From: Sphingobium ummariense RL-3 | GTDB taxonomy: Bacteria > Pseudomonadota > Alphaproteobacteria > Sphingomonadales > Sphingomonadaceae | Assembly (NCBI RefSeq): GCF_000447205.1 | Contig: NZ_AUWY01000071.1 | Span: 83,424-147,423 of the forward strand | DNA length: 64,000 bases | Direction: 5' to 3' | Part shown: one piece after another, positions 10,130-19,204 of the stretch | How the letters are laid out: every line of letters starts with the position of its first letter | Position numbering within the stretch: position 1 is the first letter of the stretch | Made by a program: the position numbers and the translations under genes | The notes under the pieces: model-generated | Databases searched by the model: none | What the model saw: only the letters and a program-made list of their open reading frames with translations | What the model was told of the DNA's origin: nothing

Positions 10130-11530
10130 ATGGCTGAATTCGACTATGACGTCCTTGTGATCGGTGCCGGCCCCGGCGGTTATGTCGCGGCGATCCGGGC
10201 GGCGCAGCTGGGGTTCAGGACCGCCTGCGCCGAAAGCCGCGAGACGCTGGGCGGTACCTGCCTCAATGTGGGCTGCATTCCGTCCAAGGCGCTGCTGCAC
10301 GCGTCGGAACTCTATGAGGAAGCCGCGAACGGCGCCCTCGCCAAGCTGGGCGTCAAGATCGATGCCATGAGCCTGGACCTGCCTACTATGCAGGGCCAGC
10401 GCATCGACGCGGTGAAGGGCCTGACCGGCGGCATCGAATTCCTGTTCAAGAAGAACAAGATCGACTGGCTGAAGGGCATGGCCTCCTTCACCGGCGCCAA
10501 CACGGTCGAGGTTGCGGGCAAGAGTGTGACGGCGAAGAACATCGTCATCGCCACCGGCTCCTCGGTCGCGCAGCTACCCGGCGTGGCGGTGGACAATGCC
10601 GGCGGAAAGATCGTCGATTCGACCGGCGCGCTGGAGCTGGACAAGGTGCCTGGCCATCTGGTCGTCATCGGCGGCGGCGTGATCGGCCTGGAACTGGGCA
10701 GCGTCTGGCGCCGCCTGGGTTCCAAGGTAACGGTCGTCGAATATCTCGACCAAATCCTGCCCGGCATGGACGGCGAAGTTCGCAAGGAAGCCAACAAGAT
10801 CTTCAAGAAGCAGGGCTTCGAATACAGGCTCGGCACCAAGGTGACCGGCGCGCGGGCGACGGAGAGCGGCGTTACGCTGACGCTGGAGCCCGCCGCCGGC
10901 GGCGAGGCCGAGACGATCGAGGCCGATGTCGTGCTGGTGTCGATCGGCCGTCGCCCGAACACGGAGGGTCTGGGCCTCGACAAGATCGGGCTGGAACTCA
11001 ACGCGCGCGGCCAGATCGAGACCGATCACGATTTCGCGACCAAGGTTCCCGGCGTTTGGGCGATCGGCGACGTGATCCCCGGCCCGATGCTGGCCCACAA
11101 GGCCGAGGACGAAGGCATTGCCGTCGCGGAGAATATCGCGGGCCTCACCGGCATCGTGAACCATGACGTCATCCCGAGCGTGGTCTACACCCGGCCCGAG
11201 ATCGCGGGCGTGGGCCTGACCGAGGAAGCTGCCAAGGAAAAGGGCGCGGTCAAGGTCGGCAAGTTCCCGATGCTCGCCAACAGCCGCGCCAAGACCAATC
11301 ACGAGCCCGAGGGTTTCGTGAAGGTCATCGCCGACGCGGAGACCGACAAGGTGCTCGGCGTGTGGATCATCGCCACCGTCGCCGGCACGATGATCGCCCA
11401 GGCTGCGCAGGCGATGGAATTCGGCGCGTCGAGCGAGGACATCGCCTATACCTGCCACGCGCACCCGACGCACAGCGAGGCGATCAAGGAAGCGGCCATG
11501 GCCGTGACCGGCAAGCCGATCCACATCTGA
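10130..11530 (+). CDS. lpdA: Dihydrolipoyl dehydrogenase (E3)
   Basis: 466-residue FAD-dependent pyridine-nucleotide disulfide oxidoreductase that reoxidises the dihydrolipoyl groups of the E2 and passes electrons to NAD. The FAD motif is V-I-G-A-G-P-G-G-Y at the N-terminus. The redox disulfide is in G-G-T-C-L-N-V-G-C-I-P-S-K, the NAD-binding motif is V-I-G-G-G-V-I-G-L-E-L-G, and the C-terminal active-site His is in C-H-A-H-P-T-H-S-E. AGAGGAAG lies upstream of the ATG. It closes the suc operon and is followed by a good intrinsic terminator, which suggests dedicated use by the 2-oxoglutarate complex. Confidence 0.96.
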   Translation: MAEFDYDVLVIGAGPGGYVAAIRAAQLGFRTACAESRETLGGTCLNVGCIPSKALLHASELYEEAANGALAKLGVKIDAMSLDLPTMQGQRIDAVKGLTGGIEFLFKKNKIDWLKGMASFTGANTVEVAGKSVTAKNIVIATGSSVAQLPGVAVDNAGGKIVDSTGALELDKVPGHLVVIGGGVIGLELGSVWRRLGSKVTVVEYLDQILPGMDGEVRKEANKIFKKQGFEYRLGTKVTGARATESGVTLTLEPAAGGEAETIEADVVLVSIGRRPNTEGLGLDKIGLELNARGQIETDHDFATKVPGVWAIGDVIPGPMLAHKAEDEGIAVAENIAGLTGIVNHDVIPSVVYTRPEIAGVGLTEEAAKEKGAVKVGKFPMLANSRAKTNHEPEGFVKVIADAETDKVLGVWIIATVAGTMIAQAAQAMEFGASSEDIAYTCHAHPTHSEAIKEAAMAVTGKPIHI

Positions 11531-11555
11531 CCGGCCCGCACAGAACAGAAGGAAG

Positions 11556-11583
11556 AGGCTCCCCGCGCGGGAGCCTTTTTCTT
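11556..11583 (+). terminator. Rho-independent terminator of the suc-lpd operon
   Basis: AGGCTCCC (11556-11563) pairs perfectly with GGGAGCCT (11569-11576) over a 5-nt loop, followed by TTTTCTTT. It lies 26 bp after the lpdA stop. This is the clearest plus-strand terminator in the window. Confidence 0.88.
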
Positions 11584-11832
11584 TGGCGGTTGGGTGATTT
11601 GCGATCGCTGTATCCGGCCGTTTGCGGTCACAAGATCAGACGTATTCCGGCCTTGAGCCAGGGTCCCGCTCCCCTTTGATGGTGATCGAGAAGAAAGAGC
11701 GACCCTCTCTTTGCAAACCACTGCACTCAATGCGCTGACATGCACCCCAAGGACGCCTGCAACGCCCCCATCGCCACAATGCGCCGAAACGCCGTCCCAT
11801 TGCGGCCATGATCGTGAAGAAATGTGCGTGCC
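11584..11832. other. Intergenic region lpdA-GNAT with a repeat fragment
   Basis: No credible gene. It contains a 35-bp copy of a dispersed repeat (11647-11681). The remainder, including a GAAGAA just upstream of the GNAT start region, should carry the promoter of the acetyltransferase gene, but I cannot define it. Confidence 0.5.
11647..11681 (+). repeat. Dispersed REP-like repeat, copy 1
   Basis: This segment, with the half-palindrome CCGGCCTTGAGCCAGGG, agrees with 14541-14575 at 32 of 35 positions. It has the same CCGGCnTTGAGCC core and the same CCCGCT...TTTGATG tail. The left flank of this copy has lost the CACC extension seen at the other site. Confidence 0.75.
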
Positions 11833-12297
11833 ATGACGATCATACGGCCTGCCATCTTTCCCGATGATACCGCGGCGGTGCTTGGCATCTGGCGCGAATT
11901 CATCGCCAGTTCCCCGGTCAATCTCGACTATCAGAACAATGAAGCGGAGTTCGCCAGCCTGCCGGGCAAATATGCGTCGCCTGCCGGCTGCGTGCTGCTC
12001 GCGGATCGGGAGGGCGATATCCAGGGCTGCGTGGCGATGCGCCGGGTCACGCCGGAAATCTGCGAGATGAAGCGACTCTATGTTCGCCCCCACGCCCAGG
12101 GGCGGCATCTCGGTCGTGCCCTGGCGGAGCGCCTCATCGAGGAAGCGCGCCGGGTGGGCTACCGCGAAATGAGGCTGGACGTGCAGGCGAAGTTCGTCCC
12201 CGCGATCAAGTTGTACGAGGCGCTTGGGTTCGTCGCGGCGGAGCCGGTTTCGTTCAATCCGGTCCCCGGCGCCTCTTTCCTGGGTCTCCACCTTTAG
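11833..12297 (+). CDS. GNAT-family N-acetyltransferase
   Basis: 154 residues covering a complete GNAT fold. The acetyl-CoA binding motif A is seen in M-K-R-L-Y-V-R-P followed by A-Q-G-R-H-L-G-R-A-L-A (Q/R-x-x-G-x-G/A type). Motif B is in V-P-A-I-K-L-Y-E-A-L-G-F. GNAT enzymes acetylate amines on small molecules, peptides or proteins; the substrate cannot be predicted. Alternative GTG start at 11824, three codons upstream. The gene is isolated, between the lpdA terminator and an S9 peptidase. Confidence 0.85.
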   Translation: MTIIRPAIFPDDTAAVLGIWREFIASSPVNLDYQNNEAEFASLPGKYASPAGCVLLADREGDIQGCVAMRRVTPEICEMKRLYVRPHAQGRHLGRALAERLIEEARRVGYREMRLDVQAKFVPAIKLYEALGFVAAEPVSFNPVPGASFLGLHL

Positions 12298-12321
12298 AAC
12301 ACTCGAAGGGGGAGGGGCCTC

Positions 12322-12362
12322 GGTGGTCGGCAGAGAGGCCGACACGCTGCCGATCCGCCACC
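12322..12362 (+). terminator. Possible hairpin after the GNAT gene
   Basis: TCGGCAG (12327-12333) pairs with CTGCCGA (12347-12353). Outside a 4-nt bulge, GGTGG (12322-12326) can extend the pairing with CCACC (12358-12362). There is no U-tract, so it is weak evidence for a terminator. Confidence 0.3.
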
Positions 12363-12469
12363 ACCACCCCTTGTTGCCGCCCGTCCACCGGCATACACCC
12401 GCTGCATAGACCTCCGTCCGCGGCGCGGTCCTCGCGTTTCCGGGCGGCATCCGATCCAGAGGTTCGACC

Positions 12470-14509
12470 ATGAAACATCTCCTGCTCGCCGGCCTCGGCG
12501 CATTCGCCCTCTCGCAGGCACCCGCATTGGCGCGCCCCTTCACGCCTAGCGACATGGTCGGCCTCGACCGCATCTCCGCGCCGGTGGCTTCGCCCGACGG
12601 CAAGTGGCTGGCCTATCAGCTGCGCACCACCGACCTGGCCGGCAATCGCGGCCGCACCGACATCTACCTGCTGCCGATCGACAAGCCCGGCCAGCCGCCG
12701 CGCCTCATCGCCTCCACGCCCGACAGGAACGAAAGCGCTCCGGCCTTCTCGCCCGATGGAAGCGCCCTTTACTTCCTCTCCAACGCCAGCGGCGACGACC
12801 AGCTCTGGCGCGTGCCGCTCGCAGGCGGCCAGCCGGTGCAGATCAGCCGCGCGCCCGGCGGCATCTCCGGCTTCCTGCTGAGCCCGAAGGGCGACAGAGT
12901 CGCGCTCTGGGCCGACCGTCCGGTGGGCGCGAAGACGCTCGATGCGGTCAAACCCGCCGATCCGCCGAGCGCCGGGACCGGCCGCGTCTACGACCAGCTC
13001 TTCGTGCGCCATTGGGACACATGGGCAGATGGGCAGCGCTCGCAGATCTTCGTCATGCCGGTGGAGGGCGGCCCTGCCGTCTCCGTCATGGGCGGCCTCG
13101 TCGGCGACAGCCCCTCCAGGCCCTTCGGCGGCGCGGAGGAAATCGCCTGGAGCGCCGATGGCCGGACGCTGTTCTTCGCCCTGCGCGAAGCAGGCCGGAT
13201 CGAGCCGCTCTCGACCAATCTCGACATCTTCGCCGCGCCCGCCGACGGCAGCGGCAGGCCCGTCAACCTCACCGACGCCAATGACGCCACTGACACCATG
13301 CCCGCCGTGTCGCCCGACGGCCGCTGGCTCGCCTATGCGGCGATGAAGCGCCCCGGCTATGAGAGCGACCGGCTGGTGCTGATGCTGCGGAACATCGCCA
13401 CGGGCGAAACGCGCGCGCTGACCGAGGGGTGGGACCGCTCGGTCGGCTCGATCGCCTGGGATGCGGACGGGAAGGGCATCCTCGTCACCGCCGACGACGT
13501 GCTCGACCACCCCGCCTTCCGCGTCGACGTGGCGAGCGGCAAGGTGACGCGGCTGACCCAGGCCGGCCATGTTGGCAGCGTGATCCCGCTGCCCGATGGC
13601 GGCTTCGTCTATGCGCTCGACAGCATCCAGTCGCCCGCCGACCTCTGGCTGATGCCCGCCGCCGGGCGGAAGGCCGCAAAGCCCGTCCGCCTCACCAGCG
13701 TCAATGCCGCCAAGCTGGCGGGCGTGGATGACGTGTCGGTGCAGCGCTTCAGCTTCCGCGGCGCGGGCGGCGACACCGTCTGGGGCCAGATCGTCAAGCC
13801 CAAGGGCGTCACGGGCAAGCTGCCGGTCGCCTATCTCGTCCATGGCGGGCCGCAGGGCAGCTTCAACGACAGCTGGTCCTATCGCTGGAATCCCAAGGCC
13901 TTCGCTGCCCATGGCTATGCCGCCGTCACCGTCGATTTCCATGGCTCGACCGGCTATGGCCAGGCCTTCGTCGACAGCATCAACAGGGACTGGGGCGGCA
14001 AGCCGCTGGAGGATCTGAAGCTCGGCCTCGCGGCCGCCGCGGCGAAGGACGCGCAGCTCGACGCCGGCAACGCCTGCGCGCTCGGCGCCAGCTATGGCGG
14101 CTATATGATGAACTGGATCGCGGGCCAGTGGCCCGACGGCTTCAAATGCCTGGTCCAGCATGACGGCGTGTTCGACGCCCGCGCCATGGCCTATGAGACC
14201 GAGGAGCTATGGTTCGACGAATGGGAACATGGCGCCCCCTATTATGATCAGGCGGCCGAATATGAGAAATGGAACCCCGTCGCCCATGTGAGCGCCTGGA
14301 AGACGCCGATGCTGGTCGTCACCAGCGAACGCGATTTCCGCATCCCCTATACCCAGGGTATCGCCGCCTTCACCGCCCTCCAGCGCCGCGGCATCCCCTC
14401 GAAGCTGCTGGTCTTCCCCGACGAGAATCACTGGGTGCTGAAACCCCGCAACTCGCTGCAATGGTATGACGAGGCCTTGGCTTGGATAGATAAATGGACA
14501 GCGAAATGA
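12470..14509 (+). CDS. S9-family serine peptidase (dipeptidyl/acylaminoacyl-peptidase type), exported
   Basis: 679 residues. The N-terminal signal peptide M-K-H-L-L-L-A-G-L-G-A-F-A-L-S ends near A-L-A. A beta-propeller with repeated S-P-D-G-K/R-W and F-S-P-D-G-S blades spans roughly residues 40-400. The C-terminal alpha/beta-hydrolase (prolyl oligopeptidase) domain follows. The catalytic triad is visible: Ser541 in G-A-S-Y-G-G-Y, Asp622 in S-E-R-D-F-R and His654 in D-E-N-H-W. It probably trims peptides in the periplasm. CAGAGG precedes the ATG. The gene is monocistronic, followed by a REP-like repeat. Confidence 0.93.
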   Translation: MKHLLLAGLGAFALSQAPALARPFTPSDMVGLDRISAPVASPDGKWLAYQLRTTDLAGNRGRTDIYLLPIDKPGQPPRLIASTPDRNESAPAFSPDGSALYFLSNASGDDQLWRVPLAGGQPVQISRAPGGISGFLLSPKGDRVALWADRPVGAKTLDAVKPADPPSAGTGRVYDQLFVRHWDTWADGQRSQIFVMPVEGGPAVSVMGGLVGDSPSRPFGGAEEIAWSADGRTLFFALREAGRIEPLSTNLDIFAAPADGSGRPVNLTDANDATDTMPAVSPDGRWLAYAAMKRPGYESDRLVLMLRNIATGETRALTEGWDRSVGSIAWDADGKGILVTADDVLDHPAFRVDVASGKVTRLTQAGHVGSVIPLPDGGFVYALDSIQSPADLWLMPAAGRKAAKPVRLTSVNAAKLAGVDDVSVQRFSFRGAGGDTVWGQIVKPKGVTGKLPVAYLVHGGPQGSFNDSWSYRWNPKAFAAHGYAAVTVDFHGSTGYGQAFVDSINRDWGGKPLEDLKLGLAAAAAKDAQLDAGNACALGASYGGYMMNWIAGQWPDGFKCLVQHDGVFDARAMAYETEELWFDEWEHGAPYYDQAAEYEKWNPVAHVSAWKTPMLVVTSERDFRIPYTQGIAAFTALQRRGIPSKLLVFPDENHWVLKPRNSLQWYDEALAWIDKWTAK

Positions 14510-14540
14510 GGGCTCGTCGGGAACCGTCACGACCGTCACC

Positions 14541-14575
14541 CCGGCCTTGAGCCGGGGTCCCGCTGCCTTTTGATG
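14541..14575 (+). repeat. Dispersed REP-like repeat, copy 2
   Basis: Preceded by GTCACC, the core CCCCGGCCTTGAGCCGGGG forms a perfect-arm hairpin (CCCCGGC with GCCGGGG). It shares 32 of 35 bp with 11647-11681, and its GTCACCCCGGC flank recurs at 44179. It begins 31 bp after the S9 peptidase stop and may act as a transcript end. Confidence 0.8.
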
Positions 14576-14660
14576 AGCCGTTTCAAAATGGGATTTTCTC
14601 TGTTCTATCCTTCACGATGGACGCGTCCCGCCCAACCCCGCACCGCCATCCCGCACCTGT

Positions 14661-14748
14661 CGCCTCGCTGGCGCGTCGCTGTCGCGTCACTGTGGCGTCG
14701 CTGTGACCCGACTGTCGCGTCAGTGTCGCGTCGCTGTGACTTTGGCGT
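14661..14748 (+). repeat. Degenerate 11-bp tandem repeat array, 8 units
   Basis: Eight consecutive 11-mers with consensus CGCGTCGCTGT. The units are CGCCTCGCTGG, CGCGTCGCTGT, CGCGTCACTGT, GGCGTCGCTGT, GACCCGACTGT, CGCGTCAGTGT, CGCGTCGCTGT and GACTTTGGCGT. Phase is kept without indels over 88 bp, close to one helical turn per unit. It is not coding in any convincing frame and ends 108 bp before valS. Confidence 0.85.
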
Positions 14749-14856
14749 GACTTTTGCCCCCAAAGGGCGCTCTTTTGCCCGACAACGGTGTGAACTTCGC
14801 CGCTGTCGCGCTGGCGATGCCTTGCACGCCGCCCGGAAGCGGCTAAAGCCCCAGCC

Positions 14857-17718
14857 ATGACCGAACTGCCCAAGACCTTCGATCCCGCCGACATCGAATC
14901 CCGCTGGTACGCCCATTGGGAGGCGAACGGCCTGTTCCGGCCCGCCCGCCCCGACGCGGAGCCCTTCACCATCGTCAACCCGCCGCCCAATGTGACGGGC
15001 AGCCTCCACATCGGCCATGCGCTGGACAACACGCTGCAGGACATCGTCGTCCGCTACGAGCGCCTGCGCGGCAAGGATGCGCTGTGGGTCGTCGGCACCG
15101 ACCATGCCGGCATCGCGACGCAGATGGTGGTCGAGCGGCAGCTGAACGCGCGCGGAGAAAAGCGCACCGACTACAGCCGCGAGGATTTCATCGCGAAGGT
15201 CTGGGAATGGAAGGCGGAGAGCGGCGGCGCAATCACCCGCCAGTTGCGGCGCCTCGGTTGCTCGATGGACTGGGCGAACGAGCGCTTCACCATGGACGAG
15301 GGCTTCTCGAAGGCCGTGGTCAAGGTGTTCGTGGAACTGCACAAGCGCGGACTCCTGTATCGCGACAAGCGGCTGGTGAACTGGGACCCGCATTTCCGCT
15401 CGGCCATTTCCGACCTGGAGGTGGAGACGAAGGAGACGCAGGGCGGCTTCTGGCGCTTCCGCTATCCGCTGGCGGACGGCGTGACGCTGGCCGACGGCAG
15501 CGACCATATCGTCGTCGCCACCACCCGGCCCGAAACCATGCTCGCCGATATGGCGGTCGCGGTGCATCCCGACGATCCGCGCTATCGCGACGTCATCGGC
15601 AAGGACATTCTCCAGCCGATCACCGGCCGCCGTTTCAAGGTCGTAGCGGACGAACATGCCGACCCGGAACTGGGGTCGGGCGCGGTCAAGATCACGCCGG
15701 GCCATGACTTCAACGATTTCGACGTCGGCCGGCGCGCGGGCATCGCCGCCTCGCAGATGCTCAACATGTTCGACGCCGACGCGAAGGTCGTCCAGACCGC
15801 CGACGGACTGGTGCCGGACAAGTATCTCGGCCTCGACCGCTTCGACGCCCGCAAGGCGGTGGTTGAGGATATGAAGGCGCTCGGCTTCCTCGTGCCGCAC
15901 GTCACCAGGACCAAGGAAGGCGAGGAGGTCGCCGCCGACTTCGAGCCCCGCACCATCCAGACGCCCTATGGCGACCGCTCCGGCGTGGTGATCGAGCCGT
16001 GGCTGACCGACCAATGGTATGTCGACGCCGAAAAGCTGGCGGTCGCGCCGATGCAGGCGGTGCGCGACGGGCGGATCGAGATCGTCCCGAAGAGCTGGGA
16101 AAAGACCTTCTTCAACTGGATGGAGAATATCCAGCCCTGGTGCGTGTCGCGCCAGCTCTGGTGGGGACACCAGATTCCGGCTTGGTTTGGGCCAGATCAT
16201 AACGGAAATGGCCAGCCTCTTTTCAAAGAAAGCGGCCATGGCAAGGTTCGTGAATTCTATGGCCACACATTTGTTGAAGAGAACGAAGAAGAGGCCATCA
16301 ATGCTGCGGCAAACCTCTATAATGTTGCTCCCGAAAGGATCGTGGTCGTTGAGAGCCGTGACGCCGCTATAGTCGGTTCGCTGTTCCCAGCAAAAGAGGG
16401 TACTCAAGAATTACCCAAGCTGGCGGGAAAGATGCCTATCTGGCGCGACCCCGACGTCCTCGACACCTGGTTCTCCTCAGCGCTCTGGCCCTTCGGCACG
16501 CTGGGCTGGCCCGAGCAGACCGAGCTGCTCCAGCGCCATTACCCCAACGACCTGCTGATCTCCGGCTTCGACATCCTGTTCTTCTGGGATGCGAGGATGG
16601 CGATGCAGGGGCTTGAATTCATGGGGGATGTCCCGTGGCGCAAGCTCTACCTGCACGGTCTGGTCCGCGCCGCGGACGGGCAGAAGATGTCGAAGTCGAA
16701 GGGCAATGTCGTCGATCCGCTCGGCCTCATCGACCGGTTCGGCGCGGACGCGCTGCGCTTCTTCATGGCGGCGATGGAAAGCCAGGGCCGCGACGTCAAG
16801 ATGGACGAGAAGCGGGTCGAGGGCTATCGCAACTTCGCGACCAAGCTGTGGAACGCGGCGCGCTTCCTCCAGTCCAATGGCGTCACGGCGTCGACCAGCC
16901 ATGAAGCACCGCATGCGGAGCTGCCGGTCAACCGCTGGATCATCGCCGAAACGGTGGCGACGGTGCAGGCGATCGACCTGGCGATGGCCGACCTGCGCTT
17001 CGACGCTGCGGCGAACGCCATCTACCACTTCGTCTGGGACCAGTTCTGCGACTGGTATATCGAGCTGACGAAGGGCGCGATGGACGATGAGACGCGGGCC
17101 GTTGCGGGCTGGGCGTTCGACCAGATCCTGGTCATGCTCCATCCCTTCATGCCCTTCATCACCGAGGAGCTCTGGAGCCTCACCGGCACGCGGGAAAGCG
17201 CGCTGATCGTCGCTCGCTGGCCGCAGGCACTGGCGGCGGTGGACAGTGATGCGCAGGCGGAGATCGACTGGCTGATCCGGCTGGTGAGCGCGATCCGCAC
17301 CGCCCGCACGGAACTGAACGTGCCACCGGGTGCCCGCCTGCCGATGGTCGTCCGCGACGCGACGGAGGAAACGCACCGGCGGCTCGATCGGCAGGGCACC
17401 GCGCTGGCGCGCCTGGGACGGGTGGAGAGCCTCAGCTTCGGCGACGTGCCGGCGGGCGGCGCGGCGCAGATCGTCATCGACGAAGCGACCTTCATCCTGC
17501 CGCTGGAAGGCGTGATCGACATCGCGGCGGAGAAGGTCCGCCTCGCCAGGGCGCTGGCCGCGGCGGAAAAGGAGCGGGATTCGCTGGGCGGCCGCCTGTC
17601 GAACCCCAGCTTCGTCGAGAAGGCCAAGCCCGAGGCGGTGGCGAAGGCCCGCGAGGATCATGCCGAGAAGTCGGCGGAGGCGGAAAGGCTGAAGGCGGCG
17701 CTGGACCGGCTGGGGTAA
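14857..17718 (+). CDS. valS: Valyl-tRNA synthetase
   Basis: 953-residue class I ValRS that charges tRNA-Val and edits misactivated threonine. The HIGH signature is in [14 protein letters not shown]. The KMSKS loop is at about residue 610 ([13 protein letters not shown]). The editing domain contains [10 protein letters not shown], and the C-terminal coiled-coil arm is rich in Ala/Glu/Lys with [10 protein letters not shown]. Between [13 protein letters not shown] and [11 protein letters not shown] lies an unusually long segment (about residues 446-526). It is encoded at about 50% GC against roughly 65% around it, and reads as a mosaic insert or an imported allele of a variable loop. The frame is intact. 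Confidence 0.95.
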   Translation: MTELPKTFDPADIESRWYAHWEANGLFRPARPDAEPFTIVNPPPNVTGSLHIGHALDNTLQDIVVRYERLRGKDALWVVGTDHAGIATQMVVERQLNARGEKRTDYSREDFIAKVWEWKAESGGAITRQLRRLGCSMDWANERFTMDEGFSKAVVKVFVELHKRGLLYRDKRLVNWDPHFRSAISDLEVETKETQGGFWRFRYPLADGVTLADGSDHIVVATTRPETMLADMAVAVHPDDPRYRDVIGKDILQPITGRRFKVVADEHADPELGSGAVKITPGHDFNDFDVGRRAGIAASQMLNMFDADAKVVQTADGLVPDKYLGLDRFDARKAVVEDMKALGFLVPHVTRTKEGEEVAADFEPRTIQTPYGDRSGVVIEPWLTDQWYVDAEKLAVAPMQAVRDGRIEIVPKSWEKTFFNWMENIQPWCVSRQLWWGHQIPAWFGPDHNGNGQPLFKESGHGKVREFYGHTFVEENEEEAINAAANLYNVAPERIVVVESRDAAIVGSLFPAKEGTQELPKLAGKMPIWRDPDVLDTWFSSALWPFGTLGWPEQTELLQRHYPNDLLISGFDILFFWDARMAMQGLEFMGDVPWRKLYLHGLVRAADGQKMSKSKGNVVDPLGLIDRFGADALRFFMAAMESQGRDVKMDEKRVEGYRNFATKLWNAARFLQSNGVTASTSHEAPHAELPVNRWIIAETVATVQAIDLAMADLRFDAAANAIYHFVWDQFCDWYIELTKGAMDDETRAVAGWAFDQILVMLHPFMPFITEELWSLTGTRESALIVARWPQALAAVDSDAQAEIDWLIRLVSAIRTARTELNVPPGARLPMVVRDATEETHRRLDRQGTALARLGRVESLSFGDVPAGGAAQIVIDEATFILPLEGVIDIAAEKVRLARALAAAEKERDSLGGRLSNPSFVEKAKPEAVAKAREDHAEKSAEAERLKAALDRLG

Positions 17719-17721
17719 TCG

Positions 17722-17738
17722 TCCGGCGCAGCGCCGGA
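17722..17738 (+). terminator. Short GC hairpin between valS and the MATE gene
   Basis: TCCGGCGC (17722-17729) and GCGCCGGA (17731-17738) are perfect complements around one base, 4 bp after the valS stop. There is no T-run. It may be an mRNA-end structure rather than a terminator, and the MATE ribosome site (GGAGGGAAGGGG) follows at once. Confidence 0.35.
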
Positions 17739-17752
17739 GGGAAGGGGCAAGC

Positions 17753-19204
17753 ATGAGCGGCGAAGGCAAGGGCACAAGAGACCTGACACAGGGGCCGATC
17801 GCATCGGCGCTCCTGCTGTTCGCCATCCCGACGCTGGTCGCCAACGTGCTCCAGTCGCTGAACGGGTCGATCAACGCGATCTGGGTCGGCCGCTTCCTGG
17901 GGCCGCAGGCGCTGGCGGCGACCGCCAATGCCAACATCATCATGTTCCTGATGTTCTCGGTCGTCTTCGGCTTCGGCATGGCGGCGACGGTGATGATCGG
18001 GCAGGCGATGGGGGCTCGCGACGTGACGGCGGCGCGCCGGGCCTTCGGGTCGGCGGTCGGCTTCTGTTCTATGATGGGGCTGGGCGTGGCGGTGGCGGGC
18101 TGGATCGGCGCCCCGGCGCTGCTCCGCCTGCTGGCAACCCCGGCGGAGGCGTTCGGCCTCGCCCTCGTCTATCTGCGCGTCATCTTCGTGGCGATGCCGG
18201 CGACCCTGCTCGCCGTCATGATCATGATGGGGCTGCGCGGCGCGGGGGACGCGCGCACGCCGCTGATCTTCATGATCGTCAGCGTCACCATCGACTTGGT
18301 GCTCAATCCGGTGCTGATCCTCGGCCTGGGGCCGATCCCGGCCTTCGGCATCGCCGGATCCGCGGCGGCGACCGCCATGGCGGGCTTCGTCAGCCTGATC
18401 GGGCTGGTCGCCTTCACCTATGCCAAGGATCTACCCCTCAGGCTTCGCGGCCCCGAGCTGCGCTGGCTGTGGCCGGCGGCCGACCAGATGCGCGTGCTGT
18501 TCGGCAAGGGACTGCCGATGGGGCTGCAGATGATCGTCATGTCGGGTTCCGGCCTGGTGATGATCGGGCTGGTCAATCGCGAAGGGCTGCTGGTCACGGC
18601 CGCCTATGGCGCGGCGCAGCAGATATGGACCTATCTCCAGATGCCGGCGATGGCGATGGGCGCGGCGGTCAGCGCCATGGCGGCGCAGAATGTAGGCGCT
18701 GGGCGCTGGGACCGGATCGGGCGGATCACCCGCTATGGCCTGGGCTATCAGCTGGCGATCACGGGATCGATGATCGTCGTCATCCTGCTGTTCCATGCTC
18801 CCCTGCTGTCGCTGTTCCTGGGCGCCAACCAGGCCGCGATCGACGCGGCATGGCATATGCAGCTGACCGTCAGCTGGAGCTTCCTGATGTTCGGCTGCAC
18901 CATGATCTTCTTCGGGGTGATGCGCGCCAACGGCGTCGTGGTGCCGCCGCTCGTCATTTTGACCTTCACCCTTTTCGTCGTGCGGATCGGTTTCTACTAC
19001 GTCGCCTATCCGGCGCTGGGCGCCAATGCGCTCTGGTTCAGCTTTCCGGTGAGTTCGCTGACGGCCGTATTGCTGGCGTGGCTGGTCTATGCGCAGGGCG
19101 GCTGGCGCAAGGCCCGGCTGCTGGTGCCGGTGCATGAGGAGGAATGCCGCGAGGCGGTGAACAGCGAGGCGGAGCCCGCCGGACGCATTGCTCCTGCCGG
19201 TTAG
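17753..19204 (+). CDS. MATE-family multidrug/cation efflux transporter
   Basis: 483-residue polytopic protein with about 12 hydrophobic helices in two homologous halves, typical of MATE (NorM/DinF-like) antiporters that export cationic drugs or metabolites using Na+ or H+. The N-terminal T-Q-G-P-I-A-S-A-L-L-L-F-A-I-P and N-A-I-W-V-G-R-F-L-G-P-Q-A-L-A-A are family landmarks, and G-A-G-D-A-R-T-P recurs in the family. A strong ribosome site (GGAGG...AGGGG) precedes the ATG. It lies 34 bp after valS and could be co-transcribed. The 3' end overlaps the convergent HerA-like gene by 4 bp. Confidence 0.92.
   Translation: MSGEGKGTRDLTQGPIASALLLFAIPTLVANVLQSLNGSINAIWVGRFLGPQALAATANANIIMFLMFSVVFGFGMAATVMIGQAMGARDVTAARRAFGSAVGFCSMMGLGVAVAGWIGAPALLRLLATPAEAFGLALVYLRVIFVAMPATLLAVMIMMGLRGAGDARTPLIFMIVSVTIDLVLNPVLILGLGPIPAFGIAGSAAATAMAGFVSLIGLVAFTYAKDLPLRLRGPELRWLWPAADQMRVLFGKGLPMGLQMIVMSGSGLVMIGLVNREGLLVTAAYGAAQQIWTYLQMPAMAMGAAVSAMAAQNVGAGRWDRIGRITRYGLGYQLAITGSMIVVILLFHAPLLSLFLGANQAAIDAAWHMQLTVSWSFLMFGCTMIFFGVMRANGVVVPPLVILTFTLFVVRIGFYYVAYPALGANALWFSFPVSSLTAVLLAWLVYAQGGWRKARLLVPVHEEECREAVNSEAEPAGRIAPAG

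Larger units (their letters stand above)
14510..14856. other. 347-bp repeat-rich intergenic region between the S9 peptidase and valS
   Basis: No credible gene. It holds a REP-like repeat (14541-14575), a more AT-rich stretch (14575-14620), an 11-bp-period degenerate tandem array (14661-14748), then two copies of CTTTTGCCC (from 14751 and from 14772) around CAAAGGGCGC. The valS start follows without a strong ribosome site. The array must lie in the 5' region controlling valS. Confidence 0.65.

Noticed and set aside
14661..14748. Possible CRISPR array
   Set aside because: Units are 11 bp with no spacers and no cas genes.
14605..16407. 600-codon minus frame across the 11-bp repeat array
   Set aside because: Reads through valS in antisense; the repeat translation (S-D-A-T-x-x-R-Q) is only a product of the array.
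16477..17979. 500-codon minus-strand frame opposite the end of valS
   Set aside because: Arg/Ala/Gln-rich shadow of valS and the MATE start; no motif.
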